From: Flavipsychrobacter sp.
Lineage (GTDB): Bacteria > Bacteroidota > Bacteroidia > Chitinophagales > Chitinophagaceae
DNA: 47,587 nucleotides
Direction of reading: 5' to 3'
Assembly: GCA_016786565.1 (NCBI GenBank)
Contig: JAEUVY010000087.1
Location: forward strand, 1 to 47,587
The position numbers and the translations under genes were made by a program. Of this stretch, positions 15,311 through 23,308 are shown piece by piece (the first letter of the stretch is position 1; each line of letters starts with the position of its first letter). The notes under the pieces were generated by a model. The model saw only the letters and a program-made list of their open reading frames with translations, searched no databases and was not told the DNA's origin.

Positions 15311-16047
15311 AGTAATTGAAATCCGGATTTTCATCGGTTTAGGTAAACCATCAGTACAGCTTTCAATCTGTTCGTAAGCAAAGTATTATCCCTTCTCTCC
15401 CGGTCTCACCGGCCGAAGCTTATTCTGCGAAGGCGGGTCTCACCGGCCGAAGCTTATTCTGCGAAGGCGGGTCTCACCGGCCGAAGCTTTTTCTGCGAAG
15501 GCGGGTCTCACCCGCCGAAGCTTATTCAGCGAAGGCTGTTCTTACCGCCAAAGCATTTACTGAGAATCTCCCCCAATTCCCAACTCCCAATTCCTTCCTC
15601 CTGATTTCCCAAATCCATTTCTATCACACTACACAAAACGCACTATCACAGATTTTATTTTTGACGGCTTTCCATCCTGGTTGTAAATTGTATTGACTTT
15701 GCAGGGAATTTGGCTCAGAGGCATCTACGGTGGTTTTATTAATAGCCGTCGGTCCGCCATAATGAGCCTGAAAGTAAAAAAGGTGGAATTTTCCGGTGTG
15801 TGAGGAATGTGGGAGTTTTTCGGGAGTTTTTTGGGACGTAAGCCTCCCGCTTGATATCCACAAGTCATTGATGATCAATTAGAGAACCCCGAATTGTGCA
15901 TAAAATGAAAATTGCGAATTTGGGAGAATTTGTGTGGAGAATTTAAACGTAGCTGGTAGCTCGTACAGGATAACACCCGATCAGAAAGAGATGTTAAGAA
16001 CCTGTGCAGACAAAATTTGGTCGTCTTTTCCTACTAATAATTTTCCC
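15181..16047. other. Gene-free stretch, tandem repeat and scar-like sequence
   Basis: Holds the right cassette end (15288-15310), a 34-bp tandem repeat (15402-15537) and a segment (15591-15652) related to 46992-47048. An 84-codon minus-strand frame at 15624-15878 has no recognisable product and ends within the repeated segment. Otherwise nothing was seen until the gap promoter. Confidence 0.6.
15402..15569. repeat. 34-bp tandem repeat, four copies plus a decayed fifth
   Basis: Units start at 15402, 15436, 15470 and 15504 and read GGTCTCACCGGCCGAAGCTT then ATTCTGCGAAGGCG. Copies 1 and 2 are identical, copy 3 has one change, and copy 4 has CCCGCC and a CAGC variant. A degenerate fifth unit runs from 15538 to about 15569. 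Each contains a HindIII-like AAGCTT. Confidence 0.85.
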
Positions 16048-16055
16048 TACCTTTG
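16048..16055 (+). promoter_or_regulatory. -7 element of the gap promoter
   Basis: TACCTTTG is an exact TANNTTTG box 42 nt upstream of the gap ATG at 16098. A TTTG lies too far upstream (28 nt). Confidence 0.55.
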
Positions 16056-16097
16056 CGCCACAATTATCAAAAAACGATCTTTAATTTATTTTCAAAC

Positions 16098-17111
16098 ATG
16101 AGTAAAGTAAAAGTTGCCATCAATGGTTTTGGCCGCATCGGCCGTTTAGCCTTCCGTCAGATACACAATATGGAAGGGATAGAAGTTGTTGCGATCAATG
16201 ACCTTACAAAGCCTAACGTACTCGCCCACCTGCTGAAGTACGACACAGCTCAGGGCCGTTTCAATGAAAATGTTACCCACACCGATTCTTCGATCGTGGT
16301 AAATGGAAAAGAAATTAAGATCTACGCTCAGAAAGATCCTTCGCAAATTCCTTGGGGAGCTCACGAAGTTGACGTGGTTCTGGAATGTACCGGTTTCTTT
16401 ACCGATAAAGAAAAAGCTGAAGGACACATTGCAGCAGGCGCTAAGCGTGTTGTTATCTCTGCCCCGGCTACCGGCGACATGAAAACTGTAGTTTTCAATG
16501 TGAACCATAGTATCCTGGACGGCAGCGAAACAGTTATCAGCTGCGCTTCATGTACTACAAACTGTCTGGCACCAATGGCGAAAGTTCTGAATGATTCATT
16601 CGGCATCGTTACAGGTCTGATGACAACCGTTCACGCCTATACCAACGACCAGAATACACTGGATGCGCCACATGCTAAGGGCGACCTGCGTCGTGCACGT
16701 GCAGCCGCAGAGAACATTGTTCCAAACTCTACAGGTGCTGCAAAGGCTATCGGCTTGGTATTGCCTGAACTGAAAGGTAAACTGGACGGTTCTGCACAGC
16801 GCGTACCTACAGTTACCGGCTCTCTGACTGAACTGGTTACTGTACTGGGTAAGAAAACTTCTATCGAAGAAGTGAACGCGGCTATGAAAGCAGCAGCAAA
16901 CGAAAGCTTCGGTTACAACGAAGACGAGATCGTCAGCAGCGACATCATCGGCACTTCATTCGGTTCTTTGTTCGACGCTACTCAGACCAAGGTGATCACT
17001 GTTGGTGATACTCAGATGGTTAAGACCATTAGCTGGTACGACAACGAAATGAGCTACGTAAGCCAGCTCGTTCGCACAGTGAAGTACTTTGCAGGCCTGA
17101 TCAGCAAATAA
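16098..17111 (+). CDS. gap: Glyceraldehyde-3-phosphate dehydrogenase, type I
   Basis: 337 residues from the ATG at 16098 ([16 protein letters not shown]). A longer frame from 16053 overlaps the -7 promoter box and is rejected. The NAD-binding Rossmann motif is NGFGRIG (9-15), and the catalytic Cys152 sits in SCTTNC. Further conserved segments are [18 protein letters not shown] and SWYDNEMSY. It oxidises glyceraldehyde 3-phosphate to 1,3-bisphosphoglycerate with NAD. pgk, which uses that product, follows on the same strand 144 nt later, separated by a hairpin that may only partly terminate. No SD site is seen; the leader is A/T-rich. Confidence 0.98.
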   Translation: MSKVKVAINGFGRIGRLAFRQIHNMEGIEVVAINDLTKPNVLAHLLKYDTAQGRFNENVTHTDSSIVVNGKEIKIYAQKDPSQIPWGAHEVDVVLECTGFFTDKEKAEGHIAAGAKRVVISAPATGDMKTVVFNVNHSILDGSETVISCASCTTNCLAPMAKVLNDSFGIVTGLMTTVHAYTNDQNTLDAPHAKGDLRRARAAAENIVPNSTGAAKAIGLVLPELKGKLDGSAQRVPTVTGSLTELVTVLGKKTSIEEVNAAMKAAANESFGYNEDEIVSSDIIGTSFGSLFDATQTKVITVGDTQMVKTISWYDNEMSYVSQLVRTVKYFAGLISK

Positions 17112-17160
17112 TTATTGATTGCCTCCGGGTTTAACCGATCCGGTACATATTGCATAAATT

Positions 17161-17190
17161 TACTAAAGCCTTCGACCGGAGGCTTTAGTA
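17161..17190 (+). terminator. Hairpin between gap and pgk
   Basis: TACTAAAGCCT (17161-17171) pairs with AGGCTTTAGTA (17180-17190) around an 8-nt loop. The T tract is poor (GTAATTAAA), so some read-through into pgk is likely. Confidence 0.6.
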
Positions 17191-17255
17191 ATTAAAGGGA
17201 AATGAAAAAGCGGGGTCGCTCCCCTATTATATATAACAAAATTCAACCTAATTAT

Positions 17256-18470
17256 ATGTCAACATTTTCTGGTCATAATTTTAATGGCGAGCGCGCCTTG
17301 ATCCGTGTGGACTTCAACGTGCCCATAAAGAACGGAGCAATAACGGATGATACCCGTATCCGCGCCGCGTTGCCTACTATCAAAAAAGTACTGGCCGATG
17401 GCGGAAGCGTGGTGCTGATGAGCCACTGGGGCCGTCCGCTGAAGGATATTGAGAAGAAGCCGCACCTTACCTTGGCTGATTTCTCACTGAAGCCTGTGGT
17501 AGCGCACCTTTCTACCCTGCTGGGTGTATCGGTTCAGTTCTCTGATGACTGCATCAGCGAAGACGCGGCTACTAAAGCTGCAGCCTTGAAACCGGGCGAA
17601 GTATTGCTGTTGGAAAACCTGCGCTACTACAAGCAGGAAGAAAAGGGCGATGTAGATTTCGCTACGAAACTGGCAAAACTGGGCGACGTTTATGTAAACG
17701 ATGCATTTGGTACGGCGCACCGCGCGCACGCGTCAACTGCCGTGATAGCTGATAATTTCGCTGCAGGTAAGAAGATGTTCGGTCTGCTGATGGAAGGTGA
17801 AGTGAAAGCGGCTGAAGAAGTGATGCACAATGCTAAAAAGCCATTTGTCGCCATCATCGGTGGTGCTAAAGTATCAGACAAGATCCTTATCATTGAGAAT
17901 CTGCTGGAGAAAGCTACAGATATCATCATAGGTGGTGGTATGGCTTATACGTTCTTTAAAGCTCAGGGAGGTAGGATCGGAAATTCGCTTTGCGAAGATG
18001 ATCGTATGGATATGGCATTGGACCTGTTGAAGAAGGCAGCCGATAAGGGTGTTTGTATCCATTTGCCCGGCGACAGCATTCTGGCAGATAAATTTGCTGC
18101 AGACGCTGCTACATCATCGGCAGTGAGCACTGAAATCCCTGATGGTTGGATGGGTCTGGACATCGGCCAGATGGCAATAGACCAGTTCAGCAAAGTGATC
18201 GGTGACTCCAAGACCATTCTTTGGAACGGCCCTATGGGTGTTTTTGAGATGGACAAATTCCAACACGGTACCAAGGCTATAGCTGAGGCCGTTGCTGCAG
18301 CCACAGCAAAGGGCGCATTCTCGCTGGTAGGTGGTGGTGACAGCGTTGCCGCTGTAAACAAATTCAACCTGGCTGATAAAGTAAGCTATGTGTCTACCGG
18401 TGGTGGTGCGATGCTGGAGTTCTTTGAGGGCAAAGTCCTTCCGGGAATCGCGGCGATCAAGAACGCGTAG
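17256..18470 (+). CDS. pgk: Phosphoglycerate kinase
   Basis: 404 residues from the ATG at 17256 ([23 protein letters not shown]); the frame is open upstream to 17202 but the family starts close to the DFNVP strand. Conserved PGK features include [37 protein letters not shown], the P-loop-like [18 protein letters not shown] and the ATP-binding GGGDSVAAV. It transfers phosphate from 1,3-bisphosphoglycerate to ADP. Its position directly after gap makes a two-gene lower-glycolysis unit. It ends before a perfect 20-bp terminator hairpin. Confidence 0.98.
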   Translation: MSTFSGHNFNGERALIRVDFNVPIKNGAITDDTRIRAALPTIKKVLADGGSVVLMSHWGRPLKDIEKKPHLTLADFSLKPVVAHLSTLLGVSVQFSDDCISEDAATKAAALKPGEVLLLENLRYYKQEEKGDVDFATKLAKLGDVYVNDAFGTAHRAHASTAVIADNFAAGKKMFGLLMEGEVKAAEEVMHNAKKPFVAIIGGAKVSDKILIIENLLEKATDIIIGGGMAYTFFKAQGGRIGNSLCEDDRMDMALDLLKKAADKGVCIHLPGDSILADKFAADAATSSAVSTEIPDGWMGLDIGQMAIDQFSKVIGDSKTILWNGPMGVFEMDKFQHGTKAIAEAVAAATAKGAFSLVGGGDSVAAVNKFNLADKVSYVSTGGGAMLEFFEGKVLPGIAAIKNA

Positions 18471-18486
18471 TTATATACCAAAGGGC

Positions 18487-18534
18487 TATAATGATAAATG
18501 CCCCGTGTGCACGGGGCATTTATCATTATATTTT
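18487..18534 (+). terminator. Strong terminator between convergent pgk and the FGE-like gene
   Basis: A perfect 20-bp stem (18487-18506 with 18511-18530) and 4-nt loop, with the GC-rich core GCCCCGT near the loop and TTTTAAT after it. A/T pairs at its base let it work on both strands, so it probably ends both transcripts. Confidence 0.88.
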
Positions 18535-18544
18535 AATCAATTTC

Positions 18545-19318
18545 TTAGTTATCGGTAGCTAATCTGAAGCCCAGATTCCATTGGCGGGTCTTGGGGGCAA
18601 AACGACTACGGTACACAGTGCGGCAGACAACATCATCGTCAAAATACGAACCGCCACGCGCCACTTTTTTATCGCCTTTTGCAGGGCCTTTAGGGTCAAC
18701 CGCGTCGAGTGTTGTTTTGTAGTAATCGGCATCGTACCAATCTGAACACCACTCCATTACATTGCCCGACATGTCGTAGATACCCAGCTCATTAGGTTGT
18801 TTCTCCCCTACAGGGTGTGTAGCTCCCTTGGGTTTTCCGTACCAACCAACTGTGCCGAGTTTGTTGCTGCCTGCATAGCGGTAATTGCCCGAGTACTTCC
18901 CTCCCCTTGCGGCATATTCCCATTCCAATTCGGTAGGGAGGCGGTAGTTTTTCCCGGGGTATTTTTCGTTCAGCCTGCGGATAAACTCCTGTACCTCGTC
19001 ATAGCTCACTTTTACAACCGGACAGTCGTCGCATTCTTTGTTGATATAGTCTGTTCCTATATATGATGCGGGCAGTATGCCCATCAGTGTGCGCCACTGC
19101 CCCTGCGTGATCTCGTACTTACTGATGGCGAAACTTGAAACGTTTACCCGATGTACGGGCTTTTCATTGGCAAACTCCTCGCCTGAGTACTTGGGTTCAT
19201 CGGCACCTCTGAAGAAATATCCACCCTTCACATAGATCATCTGGATATTAATGTTGCCCTGACCGAAAACGGACATCCCGAGGAACAAAGCAGGAAATAG
19301 TAACAAGCGTTTCATCAT
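18545..19318 (-). CDS. Secreted FGE-sulfatase (SUMF1) domain protein
   Basis: 257 residues from the double Met at 19318/19315 (MMKRLLLFPALFLG), which gives a clean Sec signal peptide ending VFGQ; the longer frame to 19396 lacks this. The mature protein is a formylglycine-generating-enzyme-like domain: MIYVKGGYFFRG, ISKYEITQGQW, YRLPTELEWEYAARGG, GNVMEWCSDWYD, VARGGSYFDDD and NLGFRLA. Two Cys pairs are present, but the active-site Cys pair of true FGE was not confirmed. In Bacteroidetes most such proteins (for example GldK relatives) are envelope proteins and not sulfatase activators. It converges with pgk. Confidence 0.9.
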   Translation of the reverse strand: MMKRLLLFPALFLGMSVFGQGNINIQMIYVKGGYFFRGADEPKYSGEEFANEKPVHRVNVSSFAISKYEITQGQWRTLMGILPASYIGTDYINKECDDCPVVKVSYDEVQEFIRRLNEKYPGKNYRLPTELEWEYAARGGKYSGNYRYAGSNKLGTVGWYGKPKGATHPVGEKQPNELGIYDMSGNVMEWCSDWYDADYYKTTLDAVDPKGPAKGDKKVARGGSYFDDDVVCRTVYRSRFAPKTRQWNLGFRLATDN

Positions 19319-19427
19319 AATAAGCCAAACTGGTTTACACAAACTGTTGAACATGCGAATATAATAATATTCACCGTAAACTGGCGGTGTGCACACAATG
19401 TAATAACAGAGGTTTAAGAAGGTTCCA

Positions 19428-21686
19428 TTATCCCTCAGGGTTATCGATACGTTCTATTTTGCTGATACCCTCCAATGCGCCCAGCCTGTTGCAAAAGACG
19501 TTTAGCTCTTCGCGGTCGTGAACGTAAACCATAATTGTGCCCTCAAACATGCCATCTTTCGAGTCGATGCTCAGCGAGCGCATGTTGAGCCTCAGTTCTC
19601 CGGAGATGATGTTGGTGATCTTCTGGATCACACCTACGTCATCGAGACCGGTGATGCGCACACCCGTAAGGAAGGATATCTCCTTATTCTTGGCCCACTT
19701 GGTCTTCACTACCCTGTGCCCGTAATTGGCGAGCAGCTGTGCAGCATTCGGACAATCGGCCCTGTGGATCTTGAGGCCCTCGCCGGATGTAACGAAGCCA
19801 AACACATCGTCTCCGGGTATAGGCTGGCAACACTGTGCCAGTTTATACAATATCTTGTCTGACCGCTCTCCGAATATGACCAGCTCGGCGTTCTTGCCGG
19901 CCTTTCCTTTCAGGTTATCTTCCTCTGCAAGGTTACGCGTGTCGTTTCGGATCTCGCGCGACGGGTGCATCAGTTTATCCCCGTAGACAGAGAATGTTTT
20001 CAGTTCGCTCAGGTCCACGCTACCAACCGCAATGGCGTAGTAGAGGTCCAGAGGAGAAGCCTTTTTGTAGAACTGTACCAGCTCGTTGACGTTGTGCTGC
20101 GACATGGAGGTATTCAAAGCTTCCAGCTTTTTCTTCAGCAGCGCCTTCCCGTTATCAGCCGTTTTTCGTTTTTCTTCTTTTAGATAATTCTTGACTCCCG
20201 ATTTCGCTTTTGCGGTGATGAGGAACTGCAGCCAGTCTTCGGACGGGTGCTGCTTGGACGAGGTAATGACCTCTACCTGGTCACCACTCTCCAGCTTGTG
20301 GCTCAGCGGAACCAGGCGGTGATTCACTTTGGCGCCTATGCAGCGTGTGCCCAACTGAGAGTGTATATCGAAAGCAAAGTCGAGCGCGGTAGCACCTTTG
20401 GGCAACACCCTCATGTCGCCCTTAGGCGTATACACATAGATCTCTTCGGTGAACAGATCGAGTTTGAAGTCCTGAATGAAATCGAGGGTGTCTGTGTTCG
20501 GGTTGGCCAGTATCTCGCGTATGTGTTCGAGGAAGCTATCCAGTTTGCTTTCCTGGGCAGATTGTGATCCTTCCTCTTTGTAGCGCCAGTGTGCGGCAAG
20601 GCCCTTTTCAGCGATGGCGTTCATCCTTTCGGTCCGTATCTGCACTTCTACCCATCGGCCTCCTGGTCCCATTACAGTGGTGTGCAGGGCTTCATAACCA
20701 TTGCCCTTGGGTACACTTATCCAATCGCGCAGCCTTTCGGGGCTTGGGTGGTAAAAGTTTGTGATGATGGAATATACCTTCCAGCAGTCTTCTTTTTCAC
20801 GTTCCGTCGGAGATGTGAGTATGATGCGGATGGCAAATATGTCGTAGACCTCCTCGAAAGTTACGTGCTTCTTTCGCATCTTGTTCCATATGGAGTGGAT
20901 TGCTTTTGGACGACCATAGATGTCGAATACAAATCCCGCATTGGTCAGTTCTTCCTTTATAGGTTTTATGAACTCATTGATGTAGCGCGATCTTTCGCGT
21001 TTTGTTTCTTTGAGTCCGCGCACGATGTCGGTGTATATATCCGGCTGAGTGAACTTCAAGGCCAGATCTTCCATCTCGGACTTGATCTCGTATAGACCCA
21101 AACGATGCGCCAACGGCGAGTATATATAGGTAGTTTCTGATGCTATCTTCAGCTGCTTCTCCCGGTTCATACTTTCCAGAGTGCGCATGTTGTGCAGCCT
21201 GTCTGCCAGCTTTATCAGAATTACCCTCGGGTCTTCGGCCAGTGTAAGTAGTATCTTTCTGAAGTTCTCGGCCTGAACAGTGGAGTCGCCTTTTATGTCC
21301 ACCACATTCGAGATCTTGGTAAGGCCATCTATGATCCGGGCGACATTGTTATTGAACTCTCTTCGGATATCCTCGAGTGTGATCTCGGTATCTTCTACTG
21401 TGTCGTGCAGCAATGCGCAAATGGCCGATGTGACCCCCAGTCCTATCTCCTCAACCGCTATCCTCGCAACCGCAATTGGATGAAGGATATAAGGCTCTCC
21501 GGATTTTCGACGCGTGTTCTTGTGGGCCTCTACTGCCATTTCGAACGCGTGGCGTAGCAGCGCTTTATCGCCCTTTTTTATATCCTGCTTCAATGCACGC
21601 AGCAGTCCACGGTACTCTCTAAGTATCAGCTTTTTTTCTTCCTCTTCCGTCTTGTTGTAAACTTCCGGCGTTGATAAAGTATCCAT
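19428..21686 (-). CDS. RelA/SpoT homologue, bifunctional (p)ppGpp synthetase/hydrolase
   Basis: 752 residues from the ATG at 21686 (MDTLSTPEVYNKT). The HD hydrolase domain has HPIAVARI and the catalytic pair HD at 94-95 (LLHDTVEDT). The synthetase domain has YGRPKAIHSIWNK, the EVYDIFAIRI strand and WISVPKGNGYEALHTTV. A TGS domain starts around MRVLPKGATALDFAFDIHSQLGTRC, and an ACT domain ends the protein (GVRITGLDDVGVIQKITNIIS). All domains appear intact, so it likely both makes and degrades the alarmone, as single Rsh enzymes of Bacteroidetes do. It is separated from the FGE-like gene by about 110 nt. Confidence 0.96.
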   Translation of the reverse strand: MDTLSTPEVYNKTEEEEKKLILREYRGLLRALKQDIKKGDKALLRHAFEMAVEAHKNTRRKSGEPYILHPIAVARIAVEEIGLGVTSAICALLHDTVEDTEITLEDIRREFNNNVARIIDGLTKISNVVDIKGDSTVQAENFRKILLTLAEDPRVILIKLADRLHNMRTLESMNREKQLKIASETTYIYSPLAHRLGLYEIKSEMEDLALKFTQPDIYTDIVRGLKETKRERSRYINEFIKPIKEELTNAGFVFDIYGRPKAIHSIWNKMRKKHVTFEEVYDIFAIRIILTSPTEREKEDCWKVYSIITNFYHPSPERLRDWISVPKGNGYEALHTTVMGPGGRWVEVQIRTERMNAIAEKGLAAHWRYKEEGSQSAQESKLDSFLEHIREILANPNTDTLDFIQDFKLDLFTEEIYVYTPKGDMRVLPKGATALDFAFDIHSQLGTRCIGAKVNHRLVPLSHKLESGDQVEVITSSKQHPSEDWLQFLITAKAKSGVKNYLKEEKRKTADNGKALLKKKLEALNTSMSQHNVNELVQFYKKASPLDLYYAIAVGSVDLSELKTFSVYGDKLMHPSREIRNDTRNLAEEDNLKGKAGKNAELVIFGERSDKILYKLAQCCQPIPGDDVFGFVTSGEGLKIHRADCPNAAQLLANYGHRVVKTKWAKNKEISFLTGVRITGLDDVGVIQKITNIISGELRLNMRSLSIDSKDGMFEGTIMVYVHDREELNVFCNRLGALEGISKIERIDNPEG

Positions 21687-21857
21687 GTGTAGTAGAATGA
21701 AATGAAAAAGAAGGTTGTGTGACAACCTTTTAAGGCTACAACTAATTTACGACAATTGTACCTGACTGCAATTATCGAACGATAAGTTTTATCTACAAAA
21801 TTTATGGTGCTCAAATCTGCAACATAGAGTGCTTTTCTACACTTACCTGAAATATCA

Positions 21858-21865
21858 TATTTTTG
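21858..21865 (+). promoter_or_regulatory. -7 element before the MATE gene
   Basis: TATTTTTG matches TANNTTTG, 30 nt before the ATG at 21896. The longer frame (TTG at 21863) starts within this box, which supports the later start. Confidence 0.5.
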
Positions 21866-21895
21866 CGTCCCTTTTCAGAACCTATTTTCCCTCAC

Positions 21896-23308
21896 ATGGC
21901 AAATTCATTATTCGATCTCCGGAAAGTACTGGCACTGCTGCGGTCGTCCGTCAGCAACGAAGAACACGATCTTACCACCCTCAATCTTAGAACCGCAGTA
22001 TTCCTGTTGGCTATTCCCATGATGTTGGAACTGGCGCTGGAATCCGTATTCGCGGTAGTTGATATCTATTTTGTGAACAAACTTGGTGTACACGCAGCGT
22101 CTGTTGTTGGTCTTACCGAGTCTGTCATTACCATTGTCTATTCGGTAGGGATCGGATTGAGTGCCGCTGCAACAGCAATTGTGTCGCGCCGGATAGGAGA
22201 GAAAGATCCTGAAAAGGCATCTCATGCCGGAGCGCAGGCCATACTCATGGCTGTATTCTGTTCAGTGCTAATAGGCGTGCCGGGCGTCATTTTTGCCGAT
22301 AAGATACTCGCGCTGATGGGTGCCGAGCCGGAAGCTATAAAGGAAGGCATGGGCTACGCCCGGATTATGCTGGGAGGTAACGTTGCCATCATTCTGCTTT
22401 TTCTGATAAACGGCATTTTCAGAGGGGCCGGCAATCCATCCATTGCAATGAAAAGTCTGTGGATAGGGAATCTCTTTAATATACTGCTCGATCCGATCTT
22501 GATCTTCGGATTCGCATTCATCCCTGCATTTGGCGTGAAGGGGGCAGCGATTGCAACAACAACCGGCAGAAGTATTGGAGTGCTCTATCAACTCTACCAG
22601 CTTTCAAGGGCAAAGGGGGCTCTGACGATGAAGGCGCGTCATTTTATTCCTGACCTGAAGATATTCAAGAGTCTTATTTCTATTGCCTCGCCTGCCACGT
22701 TCCAGTTCATCATCGCTTCGGCAAGTTGGATATTCCTTGCGGCAATGGTTGCTGAATATGGCAGTAATGCATCGGCCGGTTACCAAACTGCCATACGACT
22801 GGTGGTGTTCTTTATCCTGCCTGCATGGGGAATGAGCAATGCCGCCGCCACACTGGTTGGCCAGAACCTGGGTGCCAAATTGCCTGAAAGAGCCGCAGAA
22901 AGTGTGCGGATAACCGTGAAACTGAATGTCATTTTTATGGCGGTCGTGACTGTTGTGTTCATGCTTTTTGCGCGTCAGGTAGCAGGTATTCTTATTCCCG
23001 CTCATCAACACCAGCAGTTGGATCATGCAGCGCAGGCACTATGTGTTATAAGCTCAGGTTATGTTTTTTATGGCATCGGTATGGTGATCACCCAGGCGTT
23101 CAATGGCGCGGGAGATACCAGAACGCCCACCTGGGTATACTTCTTTGGTTTCTGGGTCTTTCAGATCCCTTTTGCGTGGGCACTACACCAATATACCAGC
23201 CTTGGTATAACAGGGATATTTATTGCGGTTCCGGTTGCGGAGACCGTGATGGCGATAGCGGTGTACTTTTTGTTCAGAACCGGCAAGTGGAAGACCATTA
23301 CAGTCTGA
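21896..23308 (+). CDS. MATE family efflux transporter
   Basis: 470 residues from the ATG at 21896 (MANSLFDLRKVL). There are about twelve transmembrane segments in two halves. Typical MATE features are AIPMMLELALESVFAVVDIYFVNKLG near the first helix, a second-half repeat with GMSNAAATLVGQNLGA, and GAGDTRTPTW before the last helices. It would export cationic organic compounds by Na+ or H+ antiport across the inner membrane; the substrate cannot be told. Its stop codon abuts the stop codon of the convergent NHL-protein gene with no spacer. Confidence 0.94.
   Translation: MANSLFDLRKVLALLRSSVSNEEHDLTTLNLRTAVFLLAIPMMLELALESVFAVVDIYFVNKLGVHAASVVGLTESVITIVYSVGIGLSAAATAIVSRRIGEKDPEKASHAGAQAILMAVFCSVLIGVPGVIFADKILALMGAEPEAIKEGMGYARIMLGGNVAIILLFLINGIFRGAGNPSIAMKSLWIGNLFNILLDPILIFGFAFIPAFGVKGAAIATTTGRSIGVLYQLYQLSRAKGALTMKARHFIPDLKIFKSLISIASPATFQFIIASASWIFLAAMVAEYGSNASAGYQTAIRLVVFFILPAWGMSNAAATLVGQNLGAKLPERAAESVRITVKLNVIFMAVVTVVFMLFARQVAGILIPAHQHQQLDHAAQALCVISSGYVFYGIGMVITQAFNGAGDTRTPTWVYFFGFWVFQIPFAWALHQYTSLGITGIFIAVPVAETVMAIAVYFLFRTGKWKTITV

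Noticed and set aside
15402..15569. CRISPR array
   Set aside because: The 34-bp units are directly adjacent without spacers and no cas gene is nearby, so it is a tandem repeat.
15624..15878. 84-codon minus-strand frame (MIINDLWISSG...)
   Set aside because: No family, no promoter or leader, and its end lies in a dispersed repeat. Kept as non-coding.
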